A stretch of DNA of 64,000 nucleotides from positions 533,479-597,478 of the forward strand of contig VSDK01010480.1 of NCBI GenBank assembly GCA_009767595.1, read 5' to 3'. Below, piece by piece: positions 1 through 11,260 of the stretch. The notes beneath the pieces were generated by a model, which was not told the origin of the DNA, searched no databases, and was given only the letters and a program-made list of their open reading frames with translations. Source of the stretch: Symbiodinium kawagutii (Eukaryota > Sar > Dinophyceae > Suessiales > Symbiodiniaceae). A program made the translations under genes and the position numbers. How positions within the stretch are numbered: the stretch's first letter is position 1; the number at the start of each line of letters is the position of its first letter.

Positions 1-270
1 TAACAAAAATATTTTTAATATTTATATATTAAAATTAAAATATATATTAAAATAATATAATATTTTATTTAAAAAAAAAATATAATATATAATAATTATT
101 TATAAATTAAAATTAAATTAAAATATATTTAAATTAATAAAATATAATTAAATTTAGAATAATATTTTAAATATATTTATAATTGTAAAATATAAATAAA
201 TATTTATTATTAATATACTATTTTTATTTATTAAAAAATTAATATTAAATTTTAAATATTATTTTTTTTT
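1..270. other. Near-pure A/T block
   Basis: This stretch is almost entirely A and T with only a few G or C bases and has no coding frame of note. Its composition changes abruptly at about 270, where a GC-containing tandem repeat begins. It could be an A/T-rich intron or intergenic island, or an assembly edge; nothing in it points to an organellar gene. Confidence 0.8.
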
Positions 271-271
271 T

Positions 272-430
272 ACCCATATCTACCATTCGCTGCCGGACCT
301 TAACCACAACCATCCATACCCAGTCTTTCCTGCCGGATCTCAACCATAATTATCCATACCCAATAATCCCTGCCGGACCTCAACCATAATTATCCATACC
401 CAATAATCCCTGCCGGACCTCAACTTCTCT
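272..430. repeat. 40-bp tandem repeat, about 4 copies
   Basis: Units begin with TGCCGGACCT (or a one-base variant) at 291, 331, 371 and 411, giving an exact 40-base period. The second and third full units are nearly identical and the first is more diverged. The array runs straight into the 24-bp array that starts at 431. Confidence 0.9.
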
Positions 431-862
431 GCCAAAAGCTATGCCAGATACAATACCAAAAGCCATGCCAGATACAACGCCAAAAGCTATACCAGATACA
501 ATACCAAAAGCTATGCCAGATACAATGCCAAAAGTTATGCCAGATACAACGCCAAAAGCTATGCCAGATACAACGCCAAAAGCTATGCCAAATACAACGC
601 CAAAAGCTATGCCAGATAGAATGCCAAAAGTTATGCCAGATACAACGCCAAAAGCTATGCCAGATACAACGCCAAAAGCTATGCCAGATACAATGCCAAA
701 AGCTATGCCAGATACAACGCCAAAAGCTATGCCAGATAGAATGCCAAAAACTATGCCAGATACAATGCCAAAAGCTATGCCAAATACAATGCCAAAAGCT
801 ATGCCAAATAGAATGTCAGAAGCTATGCCAGAAAGAATGTCAAAAGCTATGCCAGATAGACC
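431..862. repeat. 24-bp minisatellite, about 18 copies, open on both strands
   Basis: The unit contains ATGCCAGATACAACGCCAAA followed by AGCT and varies mainly at one or two sites. Because 24 is a multiple of three, a frame stays open on each strand: an 8-residue repeat such as MPDTTPKA on plus (441-968) and GIAFGVVS on minus (380-919). The low-complexity translations, the lack of a conserved domain beyond the array and simultaneous opening of both strands suggest a minisatellite rather than a gene, though a repeat-protein exon cannot be excluded. Confidence 0.85.
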
Positions 863-3679
863 TGTGTCAGATTTGCATGTGATGGTGCGGATCACACGAA
901 GTAAAGTAATTTTCTTCAAAGGTGCGTTTTTTTTTGCCCTTTCACAGCTGAAATATTTTCCAGGGTGAAAGGTGAAACGGTGCTAACTTTGACTGGCAAA
1001 GCGGCCATGTCACTTTGAAAGTGTAGTTTGGCAGCCAAATATAACCCGTTAATAAACCGGTAGATAATATCAACCACATAACCATAGGATCAATCAAGTA
1101 TATGATGTATCAAATGTGTACTACATAATCGATTGAAGTTCATATTGTGTCTACATATTATGGTTGCGCATTATCAAACAATACAGACATCAAGAATCTA
1201 CCAACACCATTCGACATCTTTGATGTGGCAACCACACCAAGGGGAGAGGTTGTTCAGATCCAACCACAGCGCTTTGCTATGCCCTCAACCGCCAGACTTA
1301 CTGAGCCCACGCTGGCTCAGGATGACTAATGACGGTCAACATGAGCATTTGATTATATTTGATTAATGATGGTGAATGATCACTTTCCAAATTTAGTGAG
1401 CAAGGGTTGAAAATCATTCATGAGGATATGATGGAACTGAATCATCTACCATCTGGTCGCACCACTCCTGGTAGCTCATGGCATCGCTCCCCCTGCGAAG
1501 GAATAGAATGGGATACCCCTGGCCATACCTTAGGACCGCTCACACCGCGCCCTTTGGTTTCACATGGAGCCATGACAATGGGACACCACTTGTATTCCCC
1601 TAGTCTGAACAGAATCGCTGATCAACCATCAGCCGCCGGTTTCTACCGTTGTAACTGGGGTTGGTGACCTATTGAAATGGTAACTGGATGCATAGTCAGT
1701 GCATGTTTTCAACGTGCACTTACTGTCACAACCCATTTCCACGCAGCTCCAGCAACTCTTCTGGAGGTAATTGGTGTAGCCCCAATAGCTGGAGTTATAT
1801 AGGGGAGTTGTGTAACTTGTGTACCTGCTATTTACCTCGAACAAGCATTTTTCATTCAAATAAAACCACATTTTATTGGACGTTGCGGGTATACCATCAA
1901 TCCTGGGGCCACATCCTTACGGCAGGTGTCAGTGTCAAATTTTCTGGTCACCGTTACAACCTTGCACAACAAGCCCTCCATTTACATCTCCAATCGTGCA
2001 TGAAGCACGACTGGGTTTCGTGACATGCTGCATCTGAATTGTGTGAAGTGAAACGCTTTCAGCTGAGGCCATCCGATGGAAAAGCGCGGAGGCTACCTTT
2101 CTACGAAGCTCTGCACGACTGGCCATTTGTTGGCTGGTTCATGTTGACCCAAAAATGTGTTCCGCGCCGCAACAACAACGCGGGGCTGCACGGATAGCAA
2201 CTCAGCGAGAACTGTGAGACTGAGACGACGCGCGTCGTCCGAGCTGAATCGGATCGGCTCCATTGAGCCGTTGCGCTCTCCAGGATGGGATGGGATTCGA
2301 ACGTGACCCCCTTTGGGGTTCCTTTGACTGTTGGTTGCTCACATGCGCTGCGTGGTGCCAGTAATAATCGTTGTTGTTGGTTAGTTAATGTGTTTTTGCT
2401 AGTAACCATTGCTAAGCATTAACCAGCTAGTTGACCATTGTTGTTAGCATTAACCAGCTAGTTGACCATTGTTGTTACTACATTAAACTCCACTATAAAT
2501 TCGTACAATTTGTCAAAGAATCTCAATTGGCTCACCCACACCGGCTCCTGGACTCAGTAGAAAATATCCAGCTCCTGTGGGCAGATCGGCAAAACTGGTG
2601 GTGAAGGATGGCTATTGAACAACCAGTTGTGTCTATTGTACCGGTTGTCAATATGCTGTTGGCCGTTAAATGAACCAATTTGTTAAGAATGGCTATTGAT
2701 GGTTGATGGTGACAAAGATGCTTCAATGATGGCGACAAACTTTGTCAATAGGCGATTCGTGAAAAACCAGCAGTATTCCTTGGTTAAATCCTTCGTTTTA
2801 TAACCAGCAGTATTGCCTATTACTGCAACTGCCAGCCAATGAGGTGGTAACCAGCGATTAGCTAATGGACTTCCATGTTTTCTGCAACGTGTGAAACGGG
2901 CACTCTGTGAAACCGTTGCCCTTCCACCAAGATCCACTTTGAAGATACAATTAATGAGGCTCTCGAAGTCCATTGTAATACAGTCAGTGTAGAACTCTAA
3001 ATGTGTTACAAAAAATGTAAGAACTGAAATACGGACAAACTCTTAGAATGTAATTAACCCAAAACATGCATTCCCTGACTGAGCACGGCTACTTTTCAAT
3101 TTTCTTTCCATGATTGTTGCTGATTGTCATTGATACACCGATAATTGTTGATGATATGAACCCATTGTTCGGCGATAGATGATACGTGCGAATCGAAACC
3201 TAGAGCATGTAAAAGTAAAATTTTAGATTATAACGCTGAATTACTGGGTCTTGGGTACGGTACCATATCCAATCAGGTTTCGTGGAGAACATTGTTTAAC
3301 GGATAATGCAAAGGTAGGATTAATAAACCCCCCCTAATTAATCAACCCCCTCCTGATCCCCAGACCCTGGTCCTTACTAAAGTTAATTAGGCTCTGATTT
3401 CACCCCCTAATAAGTTAAGTACAGCCAAAAACCCCCCCTAATTAATCAACCTCCTCTGGATCCCTAGGATTTTTGTTTTTGCTTTTTTTCCTTTAGTTTT
3501 AAATTAGTTTTAATTGAAAACCCTTATCAATCCAATTGCTTCTCATGGCTAGTGGGCTTAGATTTCCTAAAAAAATCTATGTGTTTTTCTTTATTACCCG
3601 CCTTTTAAAATCCATTAAAAAAACAACTTTTTAGGAGCTCACAAAGGGTACCCCCCACAAGCCTGGAACCCCCCTTTTT
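863..3679. other. Spacer with no supportable gene
   Basis: Mostly mixed-composition DNA with short ORFs on both strands and no repeat array. A GC-richer patch at 1475-1640 is open on both strands; on minus a 23-nt segment at 1529-1551 is bounded by AAAG and GTATGG, too little to call an exon. At 3325-3480 a short C-rich phrase (CCCCCCCTAATTAATCAACC type) occurs twice. Confidence 0.5.
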
Positions 3680-4085
3680 GAAATCAATTTAAAAACAATT
3701 GAAATCAATTTAAAAACAATTGAAATCAATTTAAAAACAACTGAAATCAATTTAAAAACAATTGAAATCAATTTAAAAACAATTGAATTCAATTTAAAAA
3801 CAATTGAAATCAATTTGAAAACAATTGAAATCAATTTAAAAACAATTGAAATCAATTTAAAAACAATTGAAATCAATTTAAAAACAATTGAAATCAATTT
3901 AAAAACAATTGAAATCAATTTAAAAACAATTGAAATCAATTTAAAAACAATTGAAATCAATTTAAAAACAATTGAAATCAATTTAAAAACAATTGAAATC
4001 AATTTAAAAACAATTGAAATCAATTTAAAAACAATTGAAATCAATTTAAAAACAATTGAAATCAATTTAAAAACAATTGAAATCA
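3680..4085. repeat. 21-bp tandem repeat, about 19 copies
   Basis: The unit is AAATCAATTTAAAAACAATT plus G, almost perfectly conserved, with rare point variants near 3740-3810. It is in frame on both strands (KTIEINL on plus, FKLISIV on minus), purely as a consequence of the 21-base period. It is flanked by homopolymer runs (CCCCCC before, GGGGGGGGG after), which suggests a fold-back or slippage-prone arrangement. Confidence 0.93.
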
Positions 4086-4998
4086 GAGGGGGGGGGGTTA
4101 TTAATCCGGGGTTGGCATTATTTGCCATTCTCAATGATCATTTCACTAGTTTCAACCTATCCACCAGTATCTGAAGCTACATAGCTGTGACCGATACAAA
4201 TATCATACCAATATGCCCTGTAGTTTATAGCCTGTTATAGCTACAACATGCTTCAACCATCATCACTAGCTTCACCCTGGGCCATGTCAAGTCCAGGCAC
4301 ATCTCCCCCCAGCCCCACGCCTTATGCACCTCAAATGGCGCAGCTTGGAGGGATTCTGTAATACTTAGTAGGGAGCTGGTTGGTGAACCTGAAGAATGTT
4401 CGATGATCTTAAATCAAACATGGTTGATAGTGGTTGATGATAATGACACTCTATGATAGTACCTGATTGGGCACCTGTTAATAGTCGTTGATCATGTTCG
4501 ACAGTGGTTGATGATGGTGAATGATATTCAATAATCTTTAACTGGCGGTTGGTTGATGCTTCATAGTCGTTGACCGATGTCAAATTGATAGTTGACTCAC
4601 GCTTAATAATGGTTGACTGTTAACTGCCTGGAAAGAATGCTTGCAGATTTTTCTATGACTGCTGGCAAATGACGCTCCTTACGAATGTCGCATCGTCGTC
4701 ACCATCAACGGGATCAGCTGGGTTTGGCTCACACCCCTGCTTGGTTTGCCAGCCATTTCTTGGTCAGGTCCAGTCTGACCCATTGAATTCAAACAAATTG
4801 CTGTGGAGCCGTGAAGCCCTGGCACTTTGAAGAAGAACGATGCAAATTTACTTCTAAGATCAGCGTTTTAATTCCAGCTCAGTTTCTGCTTGATTTCTAT
4901 GGAACAAAACTTCCACGTTTTTCACAGATCAACTTCCATCACTTCCAGCATCTTCCAGCTTCTCAGCTGGTACAGGACCCCATCTGCTCACTATCCAC

Positions 4999-5138
4999 CT
5001 GTGCCAGTCGCCCCTGTGGTGCCGCACTTTCGAGGGAGTTGGCGCAGTGCTAAGCCCTGTGTATCTGGGCTTCGAGTCGACAAAGGCCTGGTCCAGTCAT
5101 GGTGTGCCAGGTGCGACAGTGCACCAATGGTGGTGAAC
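4999..5138 (-). CDS. Candidate internal exon, unknown protein
   Basis: On the minus strand the segment follows an acceptor TTAGCACAG and ends at the donor ACAG|GTGGAT. The frame 1+46 codons+1 is open and begins with residues FTTIGALSHLAHHDWTRPL. Codons are moderately GC-ending. I do not recognise the product. Overlapping plus-strand frames are also open (from 4811 and 4890), so the strand rests on the splice-like edges and on the minus orientation of better-supported exons elsewhere. Confidence 0.33.
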
Positions 5139-6307
5139 CTGTGCTAAATGATGGGATTCGTAATGTGGGCATGTGCCAAGCCGTGGAGTAACCAAGAACT
5201 ACCAAAAAATGATCATTTTATTTGAAAATCACCGGTTTTGGGGGTGCTATTTTGGCACATAACCATGTCATTCATCACTGGTTGATGCTTGAACCATGTT
5301 GAACCACCCCTCTGAAAATGATTTGTCAAACCAATCCTCCCAAATACGAGATGAAAAAAGGTCACTTCTCACCAACCACCAAAATCCTACAGGTTTTAGC
5401 CTGCTCTAGCTCCAAAACCATTGTCAACCATAATCAGTTGTGAGAGAATCATCAACAACGCTCACCTATCGAGGCTTGGGGTTCCCACGCTTCGGTCATG
5501 CCCCCACAGCTTGGATGAACAATGCACACCGGTGACATCGGGGGTCATTGTCTATCTCCAATGCTCCATGCATGTCCTATTTAAGCCTATAAATTTACCA
5601 ACATTTACCAATAAATGACCCAAACGATCCCAAATGTAGGTATATGACCCATACATGGCTAGTGTTTCTACTGTGTTGCACACCCGCGCTACGCTTCGGC
5701 CTGTGCTGTTGTGGAAATACCAAATCCTACCCAATCCATGTAGGTATGTTCCCACTTTCACGCCTTTGTCGGTTGGCCAGCTTGACGGTAGATTAGCAGC
5801 TAAGAGAGGTCTTTCTTATTCGCTGTGTTGCCCTTCATTGCAGCTTGAATTTGCTTCTCATTCACCGCTACGAATCCACTACACATTGATGATTGAACAA
5901 CTAGCCATCTGAATCTGAACTGATTTGGATGATCAGTTTGCAGTAACTCATTAGTTATCTAGTTATCTAGCCATTGATTTTGATGATTGGTTGTAGGCAT
6001 TAGTGAACCATTAGCTAACCATTGAGAAGCCATCAGCTAACCATGAGTTAACCATTACGAAGCCATTAGTTAACCATGAGTCAGCAATGAGTTTGCGATT
6101 ACGAAGCCATTAGTTAGCCATTCATTAGTTTAAGTAGCCATCACTAGTTAACCATGAGTTCCCATTAGTTGGCCACTGCGAAGCCATTAGTTTGCCATTA
6201 AAGCCACTAAATGGCAACTAATCAAATGGCTTCAAATAATCAACCAATAGTTTACCATTAAAGCCATTAGTTTGCCATTAAAGCCAGGAGATTTACCATT
6301 AGTCAAC
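5139..6307. other. Intron-like spacer with degenerate repeats
   Basis: From about 5930 to 6300 the sequence is a degenerate series of short CCATTAGT / AACCATGAG phrases, C- and A-rich on plus, ending just left of the exon at 6308. Around 5200-5290 is half of a family E element (GGTGCTATTTTGGCACATAA). I see no gene here. Confidence 0.5.
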
Positions 6308-6402
6308 CCCCAAATCTCCTGAATCCGCTGCCACGACTGGCAGCGAACTTCGCCGTCCGCCTTGGTGAAGTAATTGGTGCTGGGGAAGTAGCGATCCGGC
6401 AC
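6308..6402 (-). CDS. Candidate internal exon, unknown protein
   Basis: Minus-strand exon with acceptor GCTGGTAG and donor TTTGGGG|GTTGAC. The 95-nt exon reads 31 codons plus 2 nt in a frame starting VPDRYFPSTNYFTKADGEV and ending in a QRIQEIW segment. Codon third positions are strongly G/C (for example TAC, TTC, CCC, AGC, ACC in a row), unlike the flanking repeats. In this frame an in-frame TAG sits exactly at the acceptor, as expected for an intron end. No family recognised. Confidence 0.55.
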
Positions 6403-7226
6403 CTACCAGCGCCCCCCAGGGTAAGCAACGGCAAGCGATCAGCAACACCAAGAGTGGTACCATGGGCTCTAGCAAGTCTTTGCAACCTCAAGGGACGACT
6501 CTTGGTGTTGGGTAAAATACCATTACAGTATCAGGGATCTTTGCTGGATAGAGTCATCAGCAACACCAAGGGTCTTTGCTGGATAAACACGGGATAAAGT
6601 CAATTTGATCCTTAGGATTCCTTAGGGATAAAGTCAATTTGATCCTTAGATGATCTCAATGGTGATTTTTCTGAGAGATTGAGTAAAGAAAATTATTTTC
6701 AAAGGCTTGTTTAGAGACTAGAAATCGGGGTGGTGATAGAATTGGGGTACAATGGTAATGTCAACTAGTGCTTCTTATCCAAACCAACTTTTTGGCACCT
6801 GATTCAGATCCACAGGCAATGCCAGTGCCAAGTCAAACCCAGCAATCAGCCACTACCCATGAAAGCTAAGGAAACAATGAAATTCGGGAGATAGTGTCCC
6901 GACATTGGTCAACTGTAAACAGCCACACAAATGAATGAATGAACATCCCAACATACACGTGCATTCTTACTGATTTGCTCATGTGGTTTCTGAAACCCTG
7001 GGAGCACCGGGTTTTGACAACTGCAGCAATATGAGTGAACCCAAGGACCTACTGAAAGCCATGTTGTTGTTTGGTGTTTTCAAAATGTCCGAATCTTTCC
7101 CGTGTTGGTGATACCCTCTGGTAATCTAACATCGCAATCGAAGGTCCACCAATCATGGATGGTTGGTTTCCCAGGGGTCTCTATAGCATATTGTGATGTT
7201 CCATGGATATGTGAGATAACTGGAGA

Positions 7227-7331
7227 CTGGTTGGTGGTTGAAAGCCATCCCCAAAACATCGGTCAATCTTCCAACCATCCTGCCAATAATACTACGGAAA
7301 AAACAATAAACATGTTTCAAAACACCAACCA
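7227..7331. mobile_element. Family A TIR element (introner-like)
   Basis: Begins CTGGTTGGTGGTTG and ends with a decayed complementary arm near AAACACCAACCA. The interior carries the family hallmark AAACATGTTTCAAA. The right arm is damaged and a family B element follows 12 bases later. Confidence 0.6.
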
Positions 7332-7342
7332 CTCTTACTGAT

Positions 7343-7445
7343 CGGTCAAAACCCTGTACCCCTGGTTCCCCGTCATTAACTGTTGTTTTCCATTGTTGTT
7401 GATGATTATCCCTGCTTATTATTTGGTTTATATTGACCCATAGCC
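7343..7445. mobile_element. Family B TIR element
   Basis: Contains the family B core GGTCAAAACCCTGTACCCCT and ends TTGACCCATAGCC. The left tip is slightly altered (CGGTC instead of GGGTC). It lies between family A fragments at 7227-7331 and about 7475-7580. Confidence 0.7.
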
Positions 7446-7799
7446 ATTTGTTGAAAACCATTAAAACCATAATCCCCTTTGAAAAGGTATCCACATTTAG
7501 TCAACCAACCATTTGTTAATAATTACAGTACTAGGGAAAATACAAAATGTCAATCAAACCACCAACCAGTAATCCCCTTTGAAAAGGTATTAACAGCCAC
7601 CAACCCCATTGTTGGGTATCATCCCCTATTGTTGGCCAGGGATCCAATTTCCAATTGATAGTTCCCTATTGTTGGTTATCATCCCCTATTAAAGCCATGA
7701 GCCTTAGGTCAATGATTAGCTAGCTTAATCAACCTAATTAACCATGGTTCACCATACCTGATGATCCCTGGCCTTGATAAGGCTTGGGTGCTCATCCCT

Positions 7800-7917
7800 A
7801 CGCATGGCCTGATGATCCATGGGCATCTCGCTTCCGTAGGCCTGGAGCCGACAACAGCGGCCCCAGGTCGCTGTCGGCTTGGGAACATCAGAAGTTACAG
7901 CTGGGTGAAGGGTGGGT
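7800..7917 (-). CDS. GC-rich candidate exon, frame undecided
   Basis: A GC-rich island bordered on the left by C-rich and on the right by G-rich repeat, the usual setting of exons here. All three minus frames are open for most of it: one reads VPKPTATWGRCCRLQAYGSE, another (after an acceptor TTCCCAAG) CSQADSDLGPLLSAPGLRKR. A plus frame is also open. The island is probably coding, but strand and frame cannot be fixed from sequence alone. Confidence 0.35.
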
Positions 7918-7919
7918 TC

Positions 7920-7976
<57 letters not shown>

Positions 7977-8017
7977 TTGATGATGATGCTGATGATGATG
8001 GTGGTGGTGATGATGAT
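7918..8017. repeat. (TGA)n microsatellite
   Basis: A nearly uninterrupted run of about 20 GAT triplets followed by imperfect TGATGATGG-type sequence. It lies directly beside the exon-like island that ends at 7917. The runs of D, M or H codons in overlapping ORFs are artefacts of this repeat. Confidence 0.95.
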
Positions 8018-8259
8018 GATTCGCAAGGACCAAGGATGATTTATGAAGCTTAATGGTGGTGACAATGATGTTTCATGCTGGTTGATCATGGTGAATGATG
8101 CTCATGTGGACAATTTCTTCTACCCGGCAGCGCTTGCTTGGGGGACCAAGGAGATCATGAGATTCATTGTTCCGTCAAGTTCGATGCGAACAGCTGGTTC
8201 TTCGTAAGCAATCGCCGTCATCAAACGCAAGTAATCATCGATTGCCATGGCCACCATCA

Positions 8260-8330
8260 CTGGCTGGTGGTTTCAACCATGTGTTCATAATCTTCTAGGG
8301 AAAATAAACATGTTTGAAACCACCAACCAG
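8260..8330. mobile_element. Family A TIR element with 4-bp target duplication
   Basis: A 71-bp short member running from CTGGCTGGTGGTTTCAA to TTTGAAACCACCAACCAG, with the family interior CTAGGGAAAATAAACATG. It is flanked on both sides by ATCA (8256-8259 and 8331-8334), a perfect 4-bp direct repeat. Intact TIRs plus duplication indicate insertion by a cut-and-paste-like mechanism. Confidence 0.85.
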
Positions 8331-8699
8331 ATCATCTTCATCATTATGATGATCATCATTCATAGTCATCATTAATAATCATCGTCAACAATCATCATCA
8401 ACAATCATCAATCATGGAGTGACACAAATCAATGCCTAATAATCCCTGACGAGTATCAACCATCATTTAGTCATTGCCAAGCATCCAATTTCTATTCTGT
8501 TGATGCAATCTTGGAACTGACCTGGATGTTTTCTTCGCACATTTAGCATCAATTTTGATTTAACCAGTAGGGGTGGTTTGCTAAAAATGAATCTCCTATC
8601 ATGAAGCATCATTCATCCAAGAATGACAATAATCAATCATGTCATCTTGCGTGTGTGTGCAAAGTGTTTACCTTTCTCAATCAGTTTGAGTCAACACTG

Positions 8700-9060
8700 A
8701 CTTGAGAATCCACAACTGTTACAGTTGATTATTTGAATCATCAATGAACAATCTAATGAACATTGTTTCATCATCCATCACAAATTAATCCCTTTTCATT
8801 GATAACGCTTTCATCAACCAATATCAACCACAATCGTTACACCATTGTCGGCCACTATCGATATCTATCGATCAATCAACCATTGCCACTATCAATTATT
8901 AGCGTAGCATTCCATGACTGCCATTCATAGCATCAACCAGTATCAAAATTGTTAATCATTCGCTATTAGTTATCAAATTATCAATGAATATAAACCATCA
9001 TTATCAACCATTTGTTGTTAATCAACCATCATCAATCAACCATGGTAGATCAACCATTAT
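8700..9060. repeat. Degenerate CAACCATCA-rich low-complexity DNA
   Basis: C/A-rich phrases such as ATCAACCA and AACCATCATC recur irregularly on plus, leading up to the exon at 9084. It reads as intron sequence. Confidence 0.6.
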
Positions 9061-9083
9061 CAACCATTCTTAATCATTTCAAC

Positions 9084-9213
9084 AATTCTCAGCGGCATAT
9101 TCCCAGCACGGCAGCCATGCTTGAACCTGCGCGCTGGTGGAGAACAAGGGGTTGCTCGCACCTCCGATCGTTGATGGAACCGGTGACGGTTGGGGGTCAA
9201 GCAACGACCCCAG
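9084..9213 (-). CDS. Candidate internal exon, unknown protein
   Basis: On minus, an acceptor CAGTAG precedes 43 codons beginning LGSLLDPQPSPVPSTIGGAS and continuing through a WLPCWEYAAEN segment to a GTTGAA donor. The upstream in-frame TAG falls at the acceptor. The residue mix and GC-ending codons look like genuine protein. Another minus frame and a plus frame from 9012 are also partly open. Product not recognised. Confidence 0.5.
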
Positions 9214-10238
9214 CTACTGTTGCTGGTGAACAAAGGTTGTGAGACACAGCTTGGATGGCAAAAGCCTAGTTTGGATGTTGATTTGATGGTGCTTGCCCAT
9301 TATTATCAACAATTACAGTAATTCGCCGTTATTTGTTGGTGTTGGTTGGTGTTGGGTCTATGTGAGGTTGTCCGTAAATGGTGCTACCTCCCAAAACTGG
9401 TGGACAATGACTACTATGGGATGGTGAGTAGTTGCCACTATTTATGATCAAACCCATGTGGCAATGTGGAAAATCACCGGTCTCGTGAATGTCCAGCTTG
9501 CCAGTGGTCAATCATTAACGTTATCAGTACCAACATTTCCCTGCCCAAAGATTCACAAAAACTCTCAGCTGCAGAGAGCGGATATCGAAACATATCAGTC
9601 TCAGCTGCAGATGGGAAAGCACAGACTTATGTTAGTTGACTCGTGTTTATTAGATATCTCAAACTAGTGGATATCCAAAAGATTCAGCATGATGATTCAT
9701 CTGGAGAGCCAACTGACCAAGAGATTCAGCTCGTCTGTACTGGACCAATTGGATCAGTGGCAAAGGAGTGCAGTTGCCCCGCTCGCCAATAGAACCGGCT
9801 GGATGGTCCACGGGGCGGGTGCGGGGTAACACCATGGGCATGAAAATACCCACCATCATAAAGCATAGGATCATTGGAATAACATGTCAACAAATCCATG
9901 GCGATGTGGTATAATATGGCAGTTTTGTTAACCATGGTTGTACGATATGGCAATATGCATATCCACAACATGTTCCAACGGTCACCTGTAATTGTTGTTG
10001 GTGATGACCATTAATTAATCATATACATGTGTGTGGAACAGACATAGATGATTCTATGGATGTTTCTCGAAATAGGGGACCCCCAAAACTGATGGTTTAT
10101 CATTGAAATTGATTCAACAAGGATGATTTACGGGTACCCCCAGCTATTAAGAAAGATGATCAACGGTGGTCAATAGATACTCACAGGTAAGCACAACTGC
10201 TCAAGGGTCTAGCCCATTGGCAGCCTTCACAAGGGAAC

Positions 10239-10296
10239 CCCTTCCATGAAGCCAAAGAACAAGTACGCCTTGCTTCCAATCCGGTGCCTGGGATTG
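10239..10296 (-). CDS. Candidate short exon, unknown protein
   Basis: Minus-strand 58-nt exon between acceptor CTGAAAG and donor GAAGGG|GTTCCC. It reads NPRHRIGSKAYLFFGFMEG in a frame with one leading nucleotide and closes at a codon boundary. The composition is clearly unlike the 23-bp repeat beside it at 10313-10428. No family recognised. Confidence 0.45.
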
Positions 10297-10312
10297 CTTT
10301 CAGGCAAAATTT

Positions 10313-10428
10313 CTGATCTCAACCTATCATTTGATCTGATCTCAACCTATCATTTGATCTGATCTCAACCTATCATTTGATCTGATCTCAACCTATCATT
10401 TGATCTGATCTCAACCTATCATTTGATC
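10313..10428. repeat. 23-bp tandem repeat, 5 copies
   Basis: The unit CTGATCTCAACCTATCATTT followed by GAT is repeated five times with no variation that I can see. It lies in the presumed intron between the exons at 10239-10296 and 10461-10606. Confidence 0.95.
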
Positions 10429-10460
10429 AACAATCACTCCATAGCACCTGCCAAATATAC

Positions 10461-10606
10461 CTTCGAAGTGGTGAGATTTGGCAGTCCAGCTTGGTGCCGG
10501 CAGTTGTGGTACCTCAGGTGGGGCCGGACCAGGCCTTTCTTTCCACTGGGAGGATAGCAGTAGTTCTGCGCCTGCAGCGAACCGACTGCGGGGCATTTGG
10601 ATGGGT
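10461..10606 (-). CDS. Candidate internal exon, Cys/His/basic-rich peptide
   Basis: On minus, acceptor CCTCTAG and donor TTCGAAG|GTATAT bound a 146-nt exon (2 nt + 48 codons). The peptide contains SLQAQNYCYPPSGKKGLVRP and then a segment LRYHNCRHQAGL with several Cys and His residues. I do not match it to a zinc-finger family. A second minus frame (PRSRFAAGAEL...) and a plus frame are also open, but the chosen frame exits exactly at a codon boundary on a good donor. Confidence 0.5.
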
Positions 10607-10689
10607 CTAGAGGTAGAGGTAGGTCCTCAACATAACAAAATCACCAATTGCAGCGAAACTACACATTTTGGCCTGAATCCAGTTAGTGG

Positions 10690-11260
10690 GTACCAGCGCT
10701 TCTAGAGAAACCGTTGACTCGATGTGTTCATCCTGCAGACACATGTTTGGGAGTATCTCATTCAAGCCATCAGACTCCATGCACGGGAGAACACGCACGA
10801 ATGCAATTTTGAACATCTTGGCCATTTGTACGTTCAGTTCGCTTCACCCATTGCCTATGATTCAATCGAATTGGCAAAACGCCTCAACTCGTGCCAGTCC
10901 AAAGAGCACTTGGTCCTCATACCTCCATGTTTGCTTGCTGACACGCAGCTATATATGCCTAGATTGGGGCACCTCTATTTTCTGGCAGTTTCCTGCAACA
11001 AGAAACAATTCAGGTGTCTTCATTACAGTACCGACCCTCCTCGATCCCAACAGCCATCAAAAGATGCGCCTTCGGAGAACTGCTTGGCTACTCACACTGT
11101 GGCTGGTGTCATCCGTCCCAGGCCCGACCCCTATCGCCACTCCAACTGCCTGCACTGGGAATTTCTTGGGAACCACATCTGCCGATAAGACCTGAGCATG
11201 GATGGTCATTGGTTCAGCTAACGATGAAGCAATGACGAACGTGCCAACAACGAATCTATA
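10690..11260. other. Repeat-poor block with ORFs on both strands
   Basis: This block has none of the TGGTTGATGG-type repeat. Two plus frames are open for about 150-170 codons (10686-11195 and 10724-11188) and minus frames are open in parts (for example a stretch ending GTDDTSHSVSSQAVLRRRIF near 11070). One plus frame contains from 11066 a signal-peptide-like start, MRLRRTAWLLTLWLVSSVPG. None of these is recognisable, and the strand is undecided. Confidence 0.35.

Noticed and set aside
1490..1550. Minus-strand GGTCCTAAGGTA resembling a conserved motif of large-subunit rRNA
   Set aside because: Only about 12 bases match and the surrounding sequence is not rRNA-like; treated as chance.
3631..4174. 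119-167 codon ORFs repeating KTIEINL or FKLISIV
   Set aside because: Direct consequence of the 21-base period; both strands open equally.
7749..8089. Poly-His, poly-Met and poly-Asp ORFs
   Set aside because: Translations of the (TGA)n microsatellite.
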